The notes below the pieces were generated by a model. That model did no database searches. It had not been told where the DNA came from and saw only the letters and a list, made by a program, of their open reading frames with translations. Shown here piece after piece: positions 56,410-64,000 of a DNA stretch of 64,000 nucleotides. This stretch comes from CAZRZN01 sp964604565. Lineage in GTDB: Bacteria; Pseudomonadota; Alphaproteobacteria; Rhodobacterales; Rhodobacteraceae. The stretch lies in NCBI GenBank assembly GCA_964604565.1, contig CAZRZN010000002.1, forward strand, positions 4,821-68,820, given 5' to 3'. The position numbers and the translations under genes are program-made. The stretch's first letter is position 1, and each line of letters starts with the position of its first letter.

Positions 56410-57414
56410 TCAGAAGTTCAGAACCGGGCAGCTGTCGTCAGAGGAATAGTCGTGCACGGCGATCTCACCGGCGATGATCTGTTCGCGCGCGGTGTCCACC
56501 GCGGCTTTCATGTCTTCGCTGACAAGGGATTCGTTGTTCTCGTCCAGCGCATAGCCGACGCCGTTGTTTTCCAGACCCAGCGCGATGACGCCGGTTTCCA
56601 GATCCTCGCCTGCCGACATGGCATCGTAGACGGCCACATCCACGCGCTTGAGCATTGAGGTCAGGACCTGACCGGGGTGCAGGTAGTTCTGGTTGCTGTC
56701 CACACCGATCGAAAGAATGTCTTCGTCTGCGGCGGTTTGCAGCACGCCCAGACCAGTTCCGCCCGCGGCCGCGTAGATCACGTCCGCACCCTGCGAAATC
56801 TGTGCCTTGGCCAGTTCCGACCCCTTCACCGGGTCGTTCCAGGCCGCCGGGGTCGTGCCGGTCATGTTGGCGATCACCTCGGCGTCGGGATTGACGGCCT
56901 TGACGCCTTGCGCGTAGCCACAGGCGAATTTGCGGATCAGCGGAATGTCCATGCCGCCGACGAAGCCGACTGTATCGGTTTCAGACGCCATGGCGGCCAT
57001 CATGCCGACCAGATAGCTGCCCTCATGCTCGGCAAAGAGGATCGACAACACGTTGGGATGCGCCGCCGGGTCGACAAAGCCGTCGATGGTCACGAATTTG
57101 GTGTCCGGATAATCCGCCGCCACGGCGGCGATCGGCGAAGACATCGAAAATCCGGTTGTCACGACCGGGTTGAACCCTGCCTCTGCAAAGCGGCGCAGGG
57201 CCTGTTCACGCTGCGCTTCGGATTGCAATTCGATGTCCCGGAAGGAGCCGCCGGTTTCCTCTGCCCAGCGCTGCGCACCGTTGAAGGCCGCTTCGTTGAA
57301 GGATTTGTCGAACTTGCCGCCGAGATCATAGATCAGCGCCGGATCGGCCAGTGCTGCACCGGCGGTCAGCGCCAGCGCGGCTACGCTGCCGAGGGTCTTT
57401 GCAATAAACGTCAT
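56410..57414 (-). CDS. BMP-family substrate-binding lipoprotein-like protein
   Basis: A 334-residue BMP (PnrA-type) periplasmic protein: signal MTFIAKTLGSVAALALTAGAALA, ALIYDLGGKFDKSFNEAAFNG, VTTGFSMSSPIAAVAADYPD, GFVGGMDIPLIRKFACGYAQG, DVIYAAAGGTGLGVLQTA. It lacks a lipobox Cys, so it is a soluble periplasmic protein. First gene of the importer operon. ATG 57412-57414 is set by the signal peptide. Confidence 0.9.
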   Translation of the reverse strand: MTFIAKTLGSVAALALTAGAALADPALIYDLGGKFDKSFNEAAFNGAQRWAEETGGSFRDIELQSEAQREQALRRFAEAGFNPVVTTGFSMSSPIAAVAADYPDTKFVTIDGFVDPAAHPNVLSILFAEHEGSYLVGMMAAMASETDTVGFVGGMDIPLIRKFACGYAQGVKAVNPDAEVIANMTGTTPAAWNDPVKGSELAKAQISQGADVIYAAAGGTGLGVLQTAADEDILSIGVDSNQNYLHPGQVLTSMLKRVDVAVYDAMSAGEDLETGVIALGLENNGVGYALDENNESLVSEDMKAAVDTAREQIIAGEIAVHDYSSDDSCPVLNF

Positions 57415-57497
57415 GACGTGCTCCCAGGTGGTGACGGAGGGGATCCCCGCCGTTCTGTTTGTGATGGCGCAATCAAAGCCGCAGGGGAAGGGGAGGG

Positions 57498-57953
57498 TCA
57501 ACCGGTTTTTACCGCGTCGCCGCCCTTGTGTCGGTGACGTGAGGGCAGCGCCCGCGACATGATCACCGCGTCGTCGTGACGGCCGTCCGCCTGCTGGTAA
57601 TAGCCTTTGCGCAAACCGGTTTCCGCGTATCCCTGCCCGGCGTAGAAGGCGCGCGCGCCATCATTGGCGGCGGCCACCTCTAGAAAGACCTCTCCCGCGC
57701 CACGTCGTCGCGCCGCGTCATGAAAGCTCAGCAGCGCGCGCGCGGCCTCGCCGCGCCGCTGGAAGGCCGGATCGGTGGCCAGTGCGAGGATTTCTGCCTG
57801 ATCCGCAATGACGAGGCCCAGAACATAGGCATGGTCCGTGGCGGTCAGCAGTGCCTGCGGCTGTGCCAGCGTCGCTTCGATCTGCGCCGCGGACCAAGGT
57901 GCCATATGCGCGTAGGCCCGGGCCGCAATGTCCGCCATCCGTTCCGGCGTCAC
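57498..57953 (-). CDS. rimI: RimI-like ribosomal-protein alanine acetyltransferase
   Basis: A 151-residue GNAT enzyme: ALATDPAFQRRGEAARALL holds the acetyl-CoA binding QRRGxA site, then VAAANDGARAFYAGQGYAETGLRKGYY. It starts at a GTG (57951-57953) that overlaps the tsaB stop as GTGA. The standard rimI-tsaB pairing supports the call. Confidence 0.9.
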   Translation of the reverse strand: MTPERMADIAARAYAHMAPWSAAQIEATLAQPQALLTATDHAYVLGLVIADQAEILALATDPAFQRRGEAARALLSFHDAARRRGAGEVFLEVAAANDGARAFYAGQGYAETGLRKGYYQQADGRHDDAVIMSRALPSRHRHKGGDAVKTG

Positions 57954-58525
57954 GGCAGGATCACGGGGGGGGCGTCGCGGCTCGGTGCGGCGTCGGCCGG
58001 CCGAATGTAGAGGGGGGCAGGGCGCGCGTCCGACGGGGATCGCACGGCGGCGACCCGCGCAATTCGCTCAGCCAGAATCGTTGGTTTGTCGATCATCACC
58101 GCACCGACGGCTTCGGCCAGCGGGCGCAGTTCGGGTGTGCCGCCGGAGGCGCAGAGATAGACTTGTCCGCGCGGCGCCAGCACTGCGGCAACGGCATCGG
58201 GTTCAGCCTGATGGATCGCATCGAATGTGGACACGCCGATTGCCGGAATGTCCAATCCCAGTGCCAGACCACGGGCGGCACTGACGGCGATGCGGATACC
58301 GGTGAAGTTGCCGGGGCCTATGCCGACGCCGATGCGGTCAAGGTCGGACCATTCCTTGCCCGCCGTGGCAAGGACCTCTTCCAGCATCGGGATCAGCCGT
58401 TCGGCCTGCCCGCGCCCCATCTCTTCGCATGTGGTGGCCAGAAACGTGTCGCCGCACAGCAAAGCGGCGGCGCAATGCGCCGCCGACGTGTCAAATGCCA
58501 GAACGGTCAATTGTTCAGACGGCAA
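57950..58525 (-). CDS. tsaB: tRNA threonylcarbamoyladenosine synthase partner TsaB
   Basis: 191 residues with LAFDTSAAHCAAALL at the N terminus, MGRGQAERLIPMLEEVLA and GPGNFTGIRIAVSAARGLALGL, the TsaB/YeaZ hallmarks. It forms the TsaBDE complex for t6A modification. No ATG is available: TTG at 58525 or 58510. It overlaps the nfu stop region by 11 bases. Confidence 0.9.
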   Translation of the reverse strand: MPSEQLTVLAFDTSAAHCAAALLCGDTFLATTCEEMGRGQAERLIPMLEEVLATAGKEWSDLDRIGVGIGPGNFTGIRIAVSAARGLALGLDIPAIGVSTFDAIHQAEPDAVAAVLAPRGQVYLCASGGTPELRPLAEAVGAVMIDKPTILAERIARVAAVRSPSDARPAPLYIRPADAAPSRDAPPVILP

Positions 58526-59078
58526 CCGGACGGACTTCGGTCACTTCGGGGATGTAGTGGCGCAGCAGGTTCTCGATGCCCATCTTGAGGGTCAGGGTCG
58601 AGGACGGGCAGCCTGCGCAGGCGCCCTGCATGTGCAGATAGACCACACCGCGCTCAAACCCGTGAAAGGTGATGTCGCCGCCATCCTGTGCCACGGCGGG
58701 CCGCACCCGACTGTCCAGCAATTCCTTGATCTGTCCGACCACTTCGGCATCCGCGCCATCATGCTCCGCGTGGCCGCCCGCCTGCGCCGCGCCATCCGCC
58801 ATGACCGGCTGGCCGGACTGGAAATGCTCCATGATCGCGCCAAGGATCGCGGGTTTTACATGGTCCCAGTCGGTCGCTTCGCCCTTGGTGACGGTGACGA
58901 AGTCATTGCCGAAAAACACGCCTGTCACACCGTCGACCGCGAACAGGCGCTGCGCCAGCGGTGATGCCCCGGCAGCCTCTGATGAGGGGAAGTCGGCTGT
59001 CCCCATCTCCAGAACGGTCTGGCCGGGCATGAATTTCAGCGTTGCCGGGTTGGGCGTGGATTCTGTCTGGATGAACAT
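58515..59078 (-). CDS. NifU-like iron-sulfur scaffold/carrier protein
   Basis: 187 residues. The N-terminal Nfu-type domain (MFIQTESTPNPATLKFMPG, FAVDGVTGVFFGNDFVTVTK, WDHVKPAILGAIMEHF) is followed by a His-rich linker and a C-terminal NifU domain with CAGCPSS, the CxxC that holds an Fe-S cluster. ATG 59076-59078 begins the conserved domain. Confidence 0.93.
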   Translation of the reverse strand: MFIQTESTPNPATLKFMPGQTVLEMGTADFPSSEAAGASPLAQRLFAVDGVTGVFFGNDFVTVTKGEATDWDHVKPAILGAIMEHFQSGQPVMADGAAQAGGHAEHDGADAEVVGQIKELLDSRVRPAVAQDGGDITFHGFERGVVYLHMQGACAGCPSSTLTLKMGIENLLRHYIPEVTEVRPVAV

Positions 59079-59296
59079 CTGAGAGCCCCCTTTTACGTCC
59101 TTCACTCTATATGCGCGCCGGTCCGACAATCGTCAAGGTTTTGAACGGTTCTAAACTGGCAAAGGCGGCGGAGATTGTCCAAATCCCGCCCGTACCGGAA
59201 AGGATCGGATGGGCGGAGCCGGCAGGCGCAAGGCAGACTGCCCCATGGGGGATGCCCTCGCGCCCGGGGTGATCCGGCACAGTCCGCCGCGTGCTG

Positions 59297-59695
59297 TCAA
59301 GCTTGCCGTCCTTCGGCTTGGCGCGCGTAATCCTCTGCGTCGAACCAGCCGCGGGAGGCCGTCACCTTGAGGTTGGGACTAATGTCCCATTCCTCCCACC
59401 CGCGAATGTTCAGCGGGTTTCCGGTCTTCGCGTCGTGGCCTGTGAATGTCCAGACAAAGACCGCATGATTCCCTGCGCAACGCAGATCGTCGCAGACGAG
59501 CGTGAGGTCCGGAACATCCGTGTAAAACCCACTGGCCATATCCTCGACGCGCGCCCGTCCAACCCAGGGTGCACCATCATTGATGATGATTTGGCCATCC
59601 TCCGCGAAAAAGGAGGCGACCGCTCCAGCGGATTTGGAATTCCACGCCTCCGTGTAGTCCTTGGCAACCTTGGCCATGGCATCCGGATCGACCAT
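59297..59695 (-). CDS. NTF2/SnoaL-fold protein
   Basis: A 132-residue SgcJ/EcaC- or SnoaL-like single-domain protein: AKVAKDYTEAWNSKSAGAVASFF and DGAPWVGRARVEDM. No catalytic clue. ATG at MVDPDAMAKV preceded by GGACAAAGG. Likely a small-molecule binding or isomerase fold. Confidence 0.7.
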   Translation of the reverse strand: MVDPDAMAKVAKDYTEAWNSKSAGAVASFFAEDGQIIINDGAPWVGRARVEDMASGFYTDVPDLTLVCDDLRCAGNHAVFVWTFTGHDAKTGNPLNIRGWEEWDISPNLKVTASRGWFDAEDYARQAEGRQA

Positions 59696-59794
59696 CCTTT
59701 GTCCTTTCATGACTGCGAAAAGGTCGATCTTGGCGCGCCAGCAGATCCAAGTCAAAAAGTATCGACCGGGGGACGGCACCGCTCCCGCGTGGTG

Positions 59795-60250
59795 TCAGGT
59801 GATCGACTCCAACCGTTCCTTGGACAGGTCACCCGGCACAACGGTGACCGGCACCGGCAATGATCCCGCGTTGCGCGACATCTGGCTGACCAGCGGGCCG
59901 GGCCCTTTCTTGTCGGCCGCAGCCCCCAGCACAAGCACGCCAATGTCCGGGTCATCCTTGATCTGGGCAAGAATCTCGGTGACCGTGTCGCCCTCTCGGA
60001 TCACCAGTTCGGGGTCGATGCCCTGCTTGTCGCGCATCCATTTGGCGAAGACCTCGAAATGGGCCTGAATGCGTTCGCGCGCTTCTTCGCGCATGATGTC
60101 GCCCACACCGATCCAATGGTTGAATTCGTCGGGCGGAATGACCGAAAGGATCGACACGCCGCCGCCGGACTTCGACGCGCGCATGGCGGCAAAGCGCATG
60201 GCGTTCAGGCATTCGCGGCTGTCATCGAGAATGACGAGGAACTTGCGCAT
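59795..60250 (-). CDS. Universal stress protein, UspA family
   Basis: 151 residues: MRKFLVILDDSRECLNAMRFA start and VLVLGAAADKKGPGPLVSQM, followed by LPVPVTVVPG, the UspA nucleotide-binding landmark (G-2x-G-9x-G(S/T) region, here in a looser form). Cytoplasmic. Confidence 0.88.
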   Translation of the reverse strand: MRKFLVILDDSRECLNAMRFAAMRASKSGGGVSILSVIPPDEFNHWIGVGDIMREEARERIQAHFEVFAKWMRDKQGIDPELVIREGDTVTEILAQIKDDPDIGVLVLGAAADKKGPGPLVSQMSRNAGSLPVPVTVVPGDLSKERLESIT

Positions 60251-60313
60251 CTTGTCTCTCCTGAAAGGCGATCATGGCCGAGGGTTGCACATCTGTCCAG
60301 CTTTGCGAGGCGG

Positions 60314-61369
60314 TCATGCCCCCCGTCGCGCCGCTGTCCGTATCAGACCGCGCGTCAGACGGGTAGCGGCGATGGAGGCGAGTTGCAGCGCCACCCCGGC
60401 AAGAAATCCCAGAAACGCGGCCCACAGCGCGGTTGCGCGCGTGAACAATCGAAAGACCCGCGCCTTGCCCATCAGGGCAAAGGCATCCGTGGTCTTGGTG
60501 CCTCCTGCTTCTGCCAGCCTTGAGATTCGCGCCAGATCCGCCGGGCTATCCGCATGGCGCAGCAGGACCAGACCGTCCGCCGCCGAGGTTGCCCGGATGA
60601 TGCGGCCCGCATCGGCTGCAATTGCAGCCAGACTGCCCAATTTCGCCACGTCGGTCACTGCCTCGATCTTGACGCGGCGCAACATCAGGTCGTCGACCAT
60701 GCTCCAGCGGATCGGCAGGTCGGTGGCCTCGCCCAAGGCGCGCCGCATTCCCGGGCTGAGACTGCCCAGTTTGCGCGACAGGCGCACCAATCCGCTGCCC
60801 GCCTTTATCGTCGCGCTGGACCCGGCAGTCACGAAGACCGCACCACTTGCCGCGAGTCCGACAAGGCCCAATGAAAGGTCCAGCTTGTCAACCTCATCGC
60901 CCGCCGCATAGGCGGTCCCGGCCCGGCCGATCGCCGCAAGATCGCCAATCGGGGTCAGTTCGGTTGGCACGGCGCAGACGGCAATTGCGCTGATCGACCG
61001 GCAACTGGCAATGTCGTAGGCGCAGACCGCGCATGCCCCGGCCAAGGTCCACCACGCCTCATCCGCACCCGTCAATGCACGCGCCCGGACCAACAAATCA
61101 GCGGGCACTTCGACGCCGTTTGTCTCTGCCAGCTCCAGCAGGATGTCTGTTCGCACGGCGTCACCCGTGGCAACTGCCTCCGCGAGGGCGGTGTCCAGCT
61201 TGCCGGTGTCCAATGCCTTGGCAATCTGGCTCTTCATGGCGTGCCGGAGCGTTTCACCGCTCCGCTCGAGAACAGGCCATGCCATCGGATTGTTCACCAG
61301 TAGCCATCCTGCCGCCGCCCAGCCGAAAAGTAACGGAAGCAGCGACAGGGTCTTCAGGAGACGCCGCAT
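60314..61369 (-). CDS. Membrane-associated protein of unknown function
   Basis: 351 residues: an N-terminal hydrophobic segment (LSLLPLLFGWAAAGWLLV), a Cys-containing central region (AGACAVCAYDIASC), two glycine/alanine-rich hydrophobic segments near 165-190, and a hydrophobic C-terminal helix (ALWAAFLGFLAGVALQLA). I recognise no family. It lies four bases downstream of the aminotransferase gene, so co-transcription is likely. Confidence 0.55.
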   Translation of the reverse strand: MRRLLKTLSLLPLLFGWAAAGWLLVNNPMAWPVLERSGETLRHAMKSQIAKALDTGKLDTALAEAVATGDAVRTDILLELAETNGVEVPADLLVRARALTGADEAWWTLAGACAVCAYDIASCRSISAIAVCAVPTELTPIGDLAAIGRAGTAYAAGDEVDKLDLSLGLVGLAASGAVFVTAGSSATIKAGSGLVRLSRKLGSLSPGMRRALGEATDLPIRWSMVDDLMLRRVKIEAVTDVAKLGSLAAIAADAGRIIRATSAADGLVLLRHADSPADLARISRLAEAGGTKTTDAFALMGKARVFRLFTRATALWAAFLGFLAGVALQLASIAATRLTRGLIRTAARRGA

Positions 61370-61373
61370 TTCG

Positions 61374-62237
61374 TCAGGTCTGGCTCAGCGCCCAGTCCCA
61401 GTACAACTCGCGCACCCGGCGCGTCACCGGCCCCACCTGGTAAGACTGATCCTCGATGCCGGTCACCGGTGTTACCTTGTTCATGTTGCCGGAGAGGAAC
61501 ACCTCATCCGCCTCCTCGAAATCCGTAAAGCTCAACACCGCTTCCTCCACCTCGACGCCATCGGCCCGCAAGTTGGCGATATGGCGTGCGCGGGTGATGC
61601 CGGACAGGAAAGTGCCGTTCGCGATCGGGGTAAAGACGACGCCGTCCCGCACCATGAAGACATTGGCCGTCGCACTTTCGGCGACATTGCCAAGGGCATC
61701 CGCCACCAGCGCGTTGCCGAAGCCGCGGCTGCGCACGTCGGTCAACATGCGTGCGTTGTTCGGATACAGACAGCCCGCCTTGGCATTCACCACGGCATCC
61801 TCCAGCACCGGACGGCGGAACCGCGTCCGGCCCAGTGTGACGCTGGCGCTTTCCGGGGCCATCGGGATCTCTTCGAGGCTGATGGCAAATCCCGTTTCAT
61901 CGGGAAGCGGCACGATTGCCGTCATATCGCCGTGGATGCCCCAATACATCGGCCGGATGTAGACTGGCGTCTCCGGGGGATAGGCCTTGAGGCCCTCCTG
62001 CACGATCTGCACCATCTCTTCTGTCGACACGGTCGGGGTCAGCATCAGCGCGCGCGCAGACCGGTTGACGCGGGCGCAATGCGCGTCGAGGTCGGGCACA
62101 ACACCCTGAACATAGCGTGCCCCGTCGAACACCGAGGATCCCAGCCAGGCGCCGTGGTCGGCGGCGCGCATCACCATCGCGTCGCCCTCGTGCCACATCC
62201 CGTCGAAATAGGTGCGGATGTTCTTGCCGGTCGCCAT
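61374..62237 (-). CDS. Branched-chain/D-amino-acid-type aminotransferase (class IV)
   Basis: 287 residues with the class IV PLP fold: GMWHEGDAMVMRAADHGAWLG, PLP Lys in VVNAKAGCLYPNNARML, DALGNVAESATANVFMV and NGTFLSGITRARHI. Similar to IlvE, the last step in Val/Ile/Leu synthesis, but D-amino-acid transaminases and ADC lyases share the fold, so the substrate is unsettled. Confidence 0.88.
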   Translation of the reverse strand: MATGKNIRTYFDGMWHEGDAMVMRAADHGAWLGSSVFDGARYVQGVVPDLDAHCARVNRSARALMLTPTVSTEEMVQIVQEGLKAYPPETPVYIRPMYWGIHGDMTAIVPLPDETGFAISLEEIPMAPESASVTLGRTRFRRPVLEDAVVNAKAGCLYPNNARMLTDVRSRGFGNALVADALGNVAESATANVFMVRDGVVFTPIANGTFLSGITRARHIANLRADGVEVEEAVLSFTDFEEADEVFLSGNMNKVTPVTGIEDQSYQVGPVTRRVRELYWDWALSQT

Positions 62238-62489
62238 GTCAATCTCCCCTGTCTTCCGTGCAAGCTAGGCGCCGCGCCGAGGAAGGTCCAGACCGCCGAG
62301 GGCGGATCTCGCGGCCTGCTGCCGGATTGCGCGCTGTTCTGCGTGCAGATGCGCATTTTCCGGATGGCAAATTGCGAACCCGCGCGCCAGCGGTTCCGCG
62401 GTCAGTTCCCGCCCGAGTGCCGGATGGCCATCCCGGCGGCGCGGCCCCCTCCGATGCGACAGATGGCTTGCGCCGGGGGCTGGGGTCCG

Positions 62490-62993
62490 TCAGACGGCGG
62501 ACCCCTCTTTGCCTGGGGGCAATTCTGCCAGCAAGGCGTCCAGATCCAGAGGTGCATTGACCATGCTCAGTCGTCCTTCGGAATCGCGTGGCCAGTCACT
62601 CATGGGGCGGTCGCGGTAGATCTCGATCCCATTCCCGTCAGGGTCGGAGAAATAGACCGCCTCGGACACTCCATGATCGGCTGCGCCTTCGATGTCGACG
62701 CCCGCGGCGATGACGGTCTGCAACGCCTCTGCCAATGCCCGCCGGTCCGGATACAGGAAGGCGGTGTGAAACAGGCCCGTGGCGTTCCGGTCAGGACGCG
62801 GACCGCCTTTGCTGGACCATGTATTGAGGCCGATGTGATGGTGATATCCGCCCGCCGCCAGAAAGGCGGCCTGCGCGCCAAAGCGCTGCGTGACCTCAAG
62901 GCCGATGACATCGCGATAAAAGGCGATGGCGCGGTCGAGGTCGGCCACCTTGAGATGAACATGACCGATGGTGGGCTGCGGGCGGGCTGCCAT
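62490..62993 (-). CDS. VOC-family dioxygenase/glyoxalase-like protein (CatE-like)
   Basis: 167 residues: two VOC modules. His in IGHVHLKVADLDRAIAFY, AAGGYHHHIGLNTW, and a Glu in DPDGNGIEIYRD supply a candidate 2-His-1-carboxylate metal site. The C-terminal PMSDWPRDSEGRLSMVNAPLD matches catechol-2,3-dioxygenase-like (CatE) proteins. A GC-rich hairpin (62482-62505) overlaps the stop and may end transcription. Confidence 0.85.
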   Translation of the reverse strand: MAARPQPTIGHVHLKVADLDRAIAFYRDVIGLEVTQRFGAQAAFLAAGGYHHHIGLNTWSSKGGPRPDRNATGLFHTAFLYPDRRALAEALQTVIAAGVDIEGAADHGVSEAVYFSDPDGNGIEIYRDRPMSDWPRDSEGRLSMVNAPLDLDALLAELPPGKEGSAV

Positions 62994-63439
62994 GACGGAA
63001 ACTTTCTGCTCGACGGCAAAATTGCAGATGAACTAAACATGCGCAGGCCGGTCGCGACAAGTGTTTGGTTATTGGTCCCGTCGCGACCTCGAAAAAGCGG
63101 AAAGCATTTCGGCGCCACATGCGGCGCGTGACCCAGCATCCCGATCATGCGCGGGCCGTCAGTCACCCTGCCGGCTTCTTCTCTGCAAAAATACTCCGGG
63201 GGAATCGCGCATCGCGCGATGGGGGCGGCGCCCCCGTCTGCCCCGGTCAAACGACAGGTCCGGCAGCCGGGGTGGCGCGGTACCACGCGCCAATGGCGGC
63301 GGGATTCGACCCGTTTCGGCGTGATGGGTTTCACATCGGAAACCGGATCGGACGCAAAATCGCCCGATCCTGTCGGGATTGATCGGCGGGGCGCGGTCGG
63401 GCCATGGTTAAGTCGGGCCCGCAGACGGAGGGAACGCGC
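62994..63439. other. Divergent region between the VOC gene and formate dehydrogenase
   Basis: 446 bases with promoters for both genes and copy 5 of the composite repeat (63175-63235). No gene seen. Confidence 0.45.
63175..63235 (+). repeat. Composite dispersed repeat, copy 5 (complete)
   Basis: Tail CTTCTTCTCT...AATACTC (63175-63196), GGGGG, a hairpin ATCGCGC-ATC-GCGCGAT (63204-63220), then GGGGGC-GGC-GCCCCC (63221-63235). It has the same layout as copy 1, with different bases in the first hairpin that still pair. Confidence 0.85.
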
Positions 63440-64000
63440 ATGTCCGACACGATCCGATTCACGCTCGACGGCCAGGAGGTCGAGGCGGAAAAAGGCATGA
63501 CGATCTGGGAGGTGGCCAATGGCCGGGGCCTCAGGATCCCGCATCTGTGTCACAAGCCCGCGCCCGGTTACCGCCCTGATGGCAATTGCCGCGCCTGCAT
63601 GGTGGAGATCGAGGGAGAACGCACGCTGGCAGCCTCCTGCATCCGCGAACCGGCAGAGGGTATGGTGGTCCAGACCGCGACGGCGCGCGCGACCAAAGCC
63701 CGCAAGATGGTGATGGAACTGTTGCTGGCCGATCAGCCCGAACAGGCGGTGGCGCATGACAAATCCAGCCAGCTCTGGGACATGGCACAGGCGCAGGGTC
63801 TCTCTGAGTCGCGCTTTCCGACCCTGGAGGCAGGGCGTATCCCGCTGCTGGACGACAGTCATCTGGCGATGAAGGTGAACCTCGATGCGTGCATCCAGTG
63901 CGGTCTGTGTGTGCGGGCCTGCCGCGAGGTGCAGGTCAACGACGTCATCGGCATGGCTGGGCGCGGCCATGACGCCTACCCGGTCTTCGATCTCGATGAC
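63440..64000 (+). CDS. NAD-dependent formate dehydrogenase alpha subunit, N-terminal part
   Basis: The first 187 residues of a molybdopterin enzyme (FdhA/FdsA type). The N-terminal [2Fe-2S] domain has Cys37, Cys50, Cys53 and Cys67 (HLCHKP, GNCRACMVE, AASCIRE). A first [4Fe-4S] binding motif follows at 151-161 (CIQCGLCVRACREVQ). Start ATG at 63440 is preceded by GGAGGGA. The gene continues past the window end. Expected to oxidise formate to carbon dioxide. Confidence 0.92.
   Translation, partial: MSDTIRFTLDGQEVEAEKGMTIWEVANGRGLRIPHLCHKPAPGYRPDGNCRACMVEIEGERTLAASCIREPAEGMVVQTATARATKARKMVMELLLADQPEQAVAHDKSSQLWDMAQAQGLSESRFPTLEAGRIPLLDDSHLAMKVNLDACIQCGLCVRACREVQVNDVIGMAGRGHDAYPVFDLDD

Overview
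The window is a GC-rich (roughly 60-65% GC) alphaproteobacterial chromosome segment. The family-level gene set looks like a marine Rhodobacteraceae (Roseobacter-group) genome: a urtABCDE urea importer next to a urease cluster, a fused IolC kinase/aldolase with IolD, a class I lysyl-tRNA synthetase, a TIGR02186/TauE pair, a BMP-type ABC importer and a molybdenum formate dehydrogenase. That assignment is inferred from gene content only. A run of 100 N at 50808-50907 is an assembly gap, so order across it rests on scaffolding. No tRNA, rRNA, insertion sequence, prophage or CRISPR array was seen.

Layout. 1-3966: inositol catabolism (iolD cut by the window edge, iolC, a LacI-type regulator), all on the minus strand. 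4260-9507: a three-gene minus-strand operon of exported proteins (a trypsin-like protease with SH3b repeats, a two-haem protein with a DUF4384 domain, an OmpA-like protein) ending in a strong terminator; this is the least familiar unit here. 9800-13546: a polar amino-acid-type ABC importer and an aldo/keto reductase. 14067-15524: a soluble globin-coupled chemotaxis transducer. 15741-22008: urtABCDE. 22388-30048: the divergent urease cluster ureDA-B-C-EFG, interrupted by a cyclase, an AhpD-like protein, a GNAT acetyltransferase, an unknown exported protein and a possible 54-residue ORF. 30673-37848: cspA, a DUF1036 protein, ettA, nadD, a PBP4-type peptidase, an L,D-transpeptidase and a TerB protein. 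37950-50196: lysS, envelope unknowns, a ParA ATPase, transaldolase, priA, an S49 protease, a pteridine-reductase-like SDR and uvrC. 50418-57414: thioesterase and TIGR02186 fragments either side of the gap, a TauE exporter and a BMP-type ABC importer. 57498-64000: rimI-tsaB-nfu, a stress protein, an aminotransferase, a VOC protein and the start of a formate dehydrogenase alpha subunit.

The central functional unit is urea use. UrtABCDE imports urea and the divergent ure cluster breaks it down to ammonia; a hairpin plus T-tract between urtA and urtB should let the binding protein be made in excess of the channel. The urease alpha subunit carries an unusual 17-residue insertion. A dispersed composite repeat is found in five intergenic places. 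In its two fullest copies it has a CTTCTTCTCT/AATACTC tail, a small hairpin of differing but self-complementary sequence, and a GGGGGC/GCCCCC hairpin, which suggests an RNA-level element. The intergenic region upstream of uvrC is strikingly AT-rich and contains a perfect DnaA box.
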